Shown here: positions 6,198 through 7,222 of the stretch, one piece after another | Layout of the letters: each line of letters starts with the position of its first letter | Numbering within the stretch: the first letter of the stretch is position 1 | NCBI GenBank assembly: GCA_947494085.1 | Contig: CANLTP010000041.1 | Span: 1-7,222, forward strand | Origin: Actinomycetota bacterium | GTDB lineage: Bacteria > Actinomycetota > Actinomycetes > Nanopelagicales > Nanopelagicaceae | DNA: 7,222 nucleotides | Direction of reading: 5' to 3' | The notes under the pieces: generated by a model | Databases searched by the model: none | Told to the model about the DNA's origin: nothing | What the model saw: only the letters and a program-made list of their open reading frames with translations | Program-made: the position numbers and the translations under genes

Positions 6198-7132
6198 TTC
6201 TTATCCTTACTTGCTGTCGCTGTATCGATAGCGGGCGGCTGAGTCACATAAATCGTTGTTGTAGGCGTAGGTCGTGGCATTGGAATTAGCGCATCTTTAG
6301 GTCCGCCATTTGCACTTGAAATAATCACGGATACGACGCCAAGACTTCCAAGATTTGAATAACTAGCAACAATTGCTTCTTGAGTAAGAGTTGCACGAGA
6401 ATTCTTTACGGTTTTCACATATCCAACTGGAACACCAGGCACGAAAGGTTTGTTGTTATCACTTCCAAGGGAGAGTAGAACATCGTCTTTCTCAATACTC
6501 CCTGATGGATCCAGAAGCTGCAGGGTGTAGTTGTTATCGCCCTCGCCAAGCAATACGCCAATGCTCTGGCTTCTTGCAATGCGCACTCCAATTCGGAAAG
6601 TTGGGTCGCTCATAAGCAGGACAATTGCTGAAGTTGAGGTCGTGCTCTTAACTACTCCAACTAATCCGAGCTCTCCAATTACAGTCATATCTTTCATGAC
6701 GCCATCATTGGAACCAGAATCAATTGTGATTGTCTGACTAAAAGTGGCTGAACTTCCCTTACCGATTACCCGAGCTGAAACAACTTTATATTTTCCACGG
6801 CCAGCAAGATCTAAAACATTCTCTAGTTTTTTCAACTGTCCGAGAGTGTCATCGTTAAAGATAACTTTTTCTCGAAGTTTTGCATTCTCTTCTTTAAGTT
6901 CTTTTAATTCGGATTTAGTTTTACCAAAATTCTTTATATCTGAGAAGAAATTACCTACCGGCGAAAATAGGTCAGATACCCCGCGTTGAATTGGGGCAAG
7001 AAATGATTGGGTGGCACTTCTAGAATTTTTCGTGATGTTTACGCCACGAAGATCTAAAGTAATTAAGAAGAGCGAAGTTACAAGAAGGATTACCAGCAGA
7101 AGGCGGGAACGGTTATTGCCACCAGCTGCCAC
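6194..7132 (-). CDS. mreC: Rod shape-determining protein MreC
   Basis: 312 residues, GTG start. MreC is a bitopic membrane protein of the elongasome. Its extracytoplasmic domain contacts PBP2 and is thought to switch the RodA-PBP2 synthase on. The sequence shows a short basic N-terminus, one transmembrane helix at about residues 10-27, a charged heptad-like coiled coil at about 70-105 (ELKELKEENAKLREKV), then a beta-rich domain to about 273. The family motif VPGVPVGYV is at 231-239, matching the usual (F/P)PGIPVG pattern. A proline/threonine-rich tail (about 282-305) follows and is probably disordered and outside the membrane. Length is normal for the family. The start is 12 bases after mreB, and the TGA stop overlaps the mreD start by 4 bases. 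Nothing is truncated. Confidence 0.95.
   Translation of the reverse strand: MAAGGNNRSRLLLVILLVTSLFLITLDLRGVNITKNSRSATQSFLAPIQRGVSDLFSPVGNFFSDIKNFGKTKSELKELKEENAKLREKVIFNDDTLGQLKKLENVLDLAGRGKYKVVSARVIGKGSSATFSQTITIDSGSNDGVMKDMTVIGELGLVGVVKSTTSTSAIVLLMSDPTFRIGVRIARSQSIGVLLGEGDNNYTLQLLDPSGSIEKDDVLLSLGSDNNKPFVPGVPVGYVKTVKNSRATLTQEAIVASYSNLGSLGVVSVIISSANGGPKDALIPMPRPTPTTTIYVTQPPAIDTATASKDKN
6203..6208 (-). promoter_or_regulatory. Shine-Dalgarno of mreD
   Basis: The minus strand reads AAGGAT, 5 bases upstream of a TTG codon and inside the last codons of mreC. It supports the TTG start that overlaps the mreC stop (TTGA), since no ATG is available in that position. Confidence 0.6.
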
Positions 7133-7140
7133 TTTAATTT

Positions 7141-7146
7141 CTCCTT
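7141..7146 (-). promoter_or_regulatory. Shine-Dalgarno of mreC
   Basis: The minus strand reads AAGGAG, ending 8 bases before a GTG codon. It overlaps the mreB TAA stop. This strong site supports GTG at 7132-7130 as the mreC start rather than a later ATG. Confidence 0.8.
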
Positions 7147-7222
7147 AACGGCGAGGTTCAGAAATCAAAACCTTTTCTAAGGCTTCGAATTCTTCAACAC
7201 ACTTGCCAGAACCTTCAGCAAC
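7145..7222 (-). CDS. mreB: MreB C-terminal end (partial, 5' end outside window)
   Basis: An open frame enters from the right edge and ends at a TAA. It encodes 25 residues that begin VAEGSGKCVEEFEALEKV and end SEPRR. From memory this resembles the C-terminus of actinobacterial MreB, including the GSGKCVEEFE segment and the SEPRR-like end. MreB is the actin-like ATPase that forms membrane-associated filaments and positions the wall-elongation machinery. None of the ATP-binding motifs fall inside the window, so the call rests on this tail plus its place immediately upstream of mreC, the standard mreBCD order. The stop codon overlaps the mreC Shine-Dalgarno, so the two genes are almost certainly co-transcribed. 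Confidence 0.88.
   Translation of the reverse strand, partial: VAEGSGKCVEEFEALEKVLISEPRR

Noticed and set aside
3153..6989. Several plus-strand frames opposite rodA, mrdA and mreC
   Set aside because: Each overlaps a motif-bearing minus-strand gene and translates to sequence without family resemblance.
1..7222. Possible novel defence, mobile or biosynthetic system
   Set aside because: All of the long minus-strand frames belong to well-known housekeeping families in a known gene order. No repeats, integrase, transposase or compositional break were seen.

Overview
The window is a densely packed, minus-strand cell-elongation and RNA-decay region. Every gene reads right to left. In transcription order they are: the last 25 codons of mreB, then mreC, mreD, mrdA (PBP2), rodA, a 200-base gap, rne (an RNase E/G-family endoribonuclease), and a 97-base end segment that looks like the control region of the next gene. 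The gene order mreB-mreC-mreD-PBP2-rodA followed by rne is familiar from Actinomycetota. The next gene in those genomes is usually rplU, but it lies outside this window. The coding sequence is visibly AT-rich, unlike Streptomyces or Mycobacterium, and the spacing is very tight. This suggests a low-GC, streamlined actinobacterium such as the freshwater acI / Nanopelagicales group. That placement is an inference from gene order, protein character and composition, not from a search.

Region 7222-2447 is the elongasome (Rod complex) operon. MreB filaments organise the complex. MreC and MreD are the membrane scaffold that activates the synthase. RodA, a SEDS glycosyltransferase, polymerises lipid II into glycan strands, and PBP2 (MrdA) cross-links them. 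mreC starts 12 bases after mreB. The next three junctions (mreC/mreD, mreD/mrdA, mrdA/rodA) are all 4-base stop/start overlaps, so translation is probably coupled throughout. All catalytic motifs I checked are intact.

Region 2446-2246 has no established gene. It holds two overlapping hairpins just after the rodA stop, a weak candidate promoter, a bulged hairpin, a possible 12-codon leader ORF with its own Shine-Dalgarno, and the rne ribosome binding site. Region 2245-98 is rne. Its catalytic core is conserved, and it has a long disordered N-terminal extension rich in arginine clusters. Region 97-1 holds a hairpin with a short U run (likely rne terminator), directly abutted by a good -35/-10 promoter pointing to the next gene, and a small hairpin at the predicted 5' end of that transcript.

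I found no mobile element, CRISPR array, tRNA, rRNA or defence system, and nothing that amounts to a new biological system. The more interesting points are in the two short intergenic regions and in the tails of the RNase.
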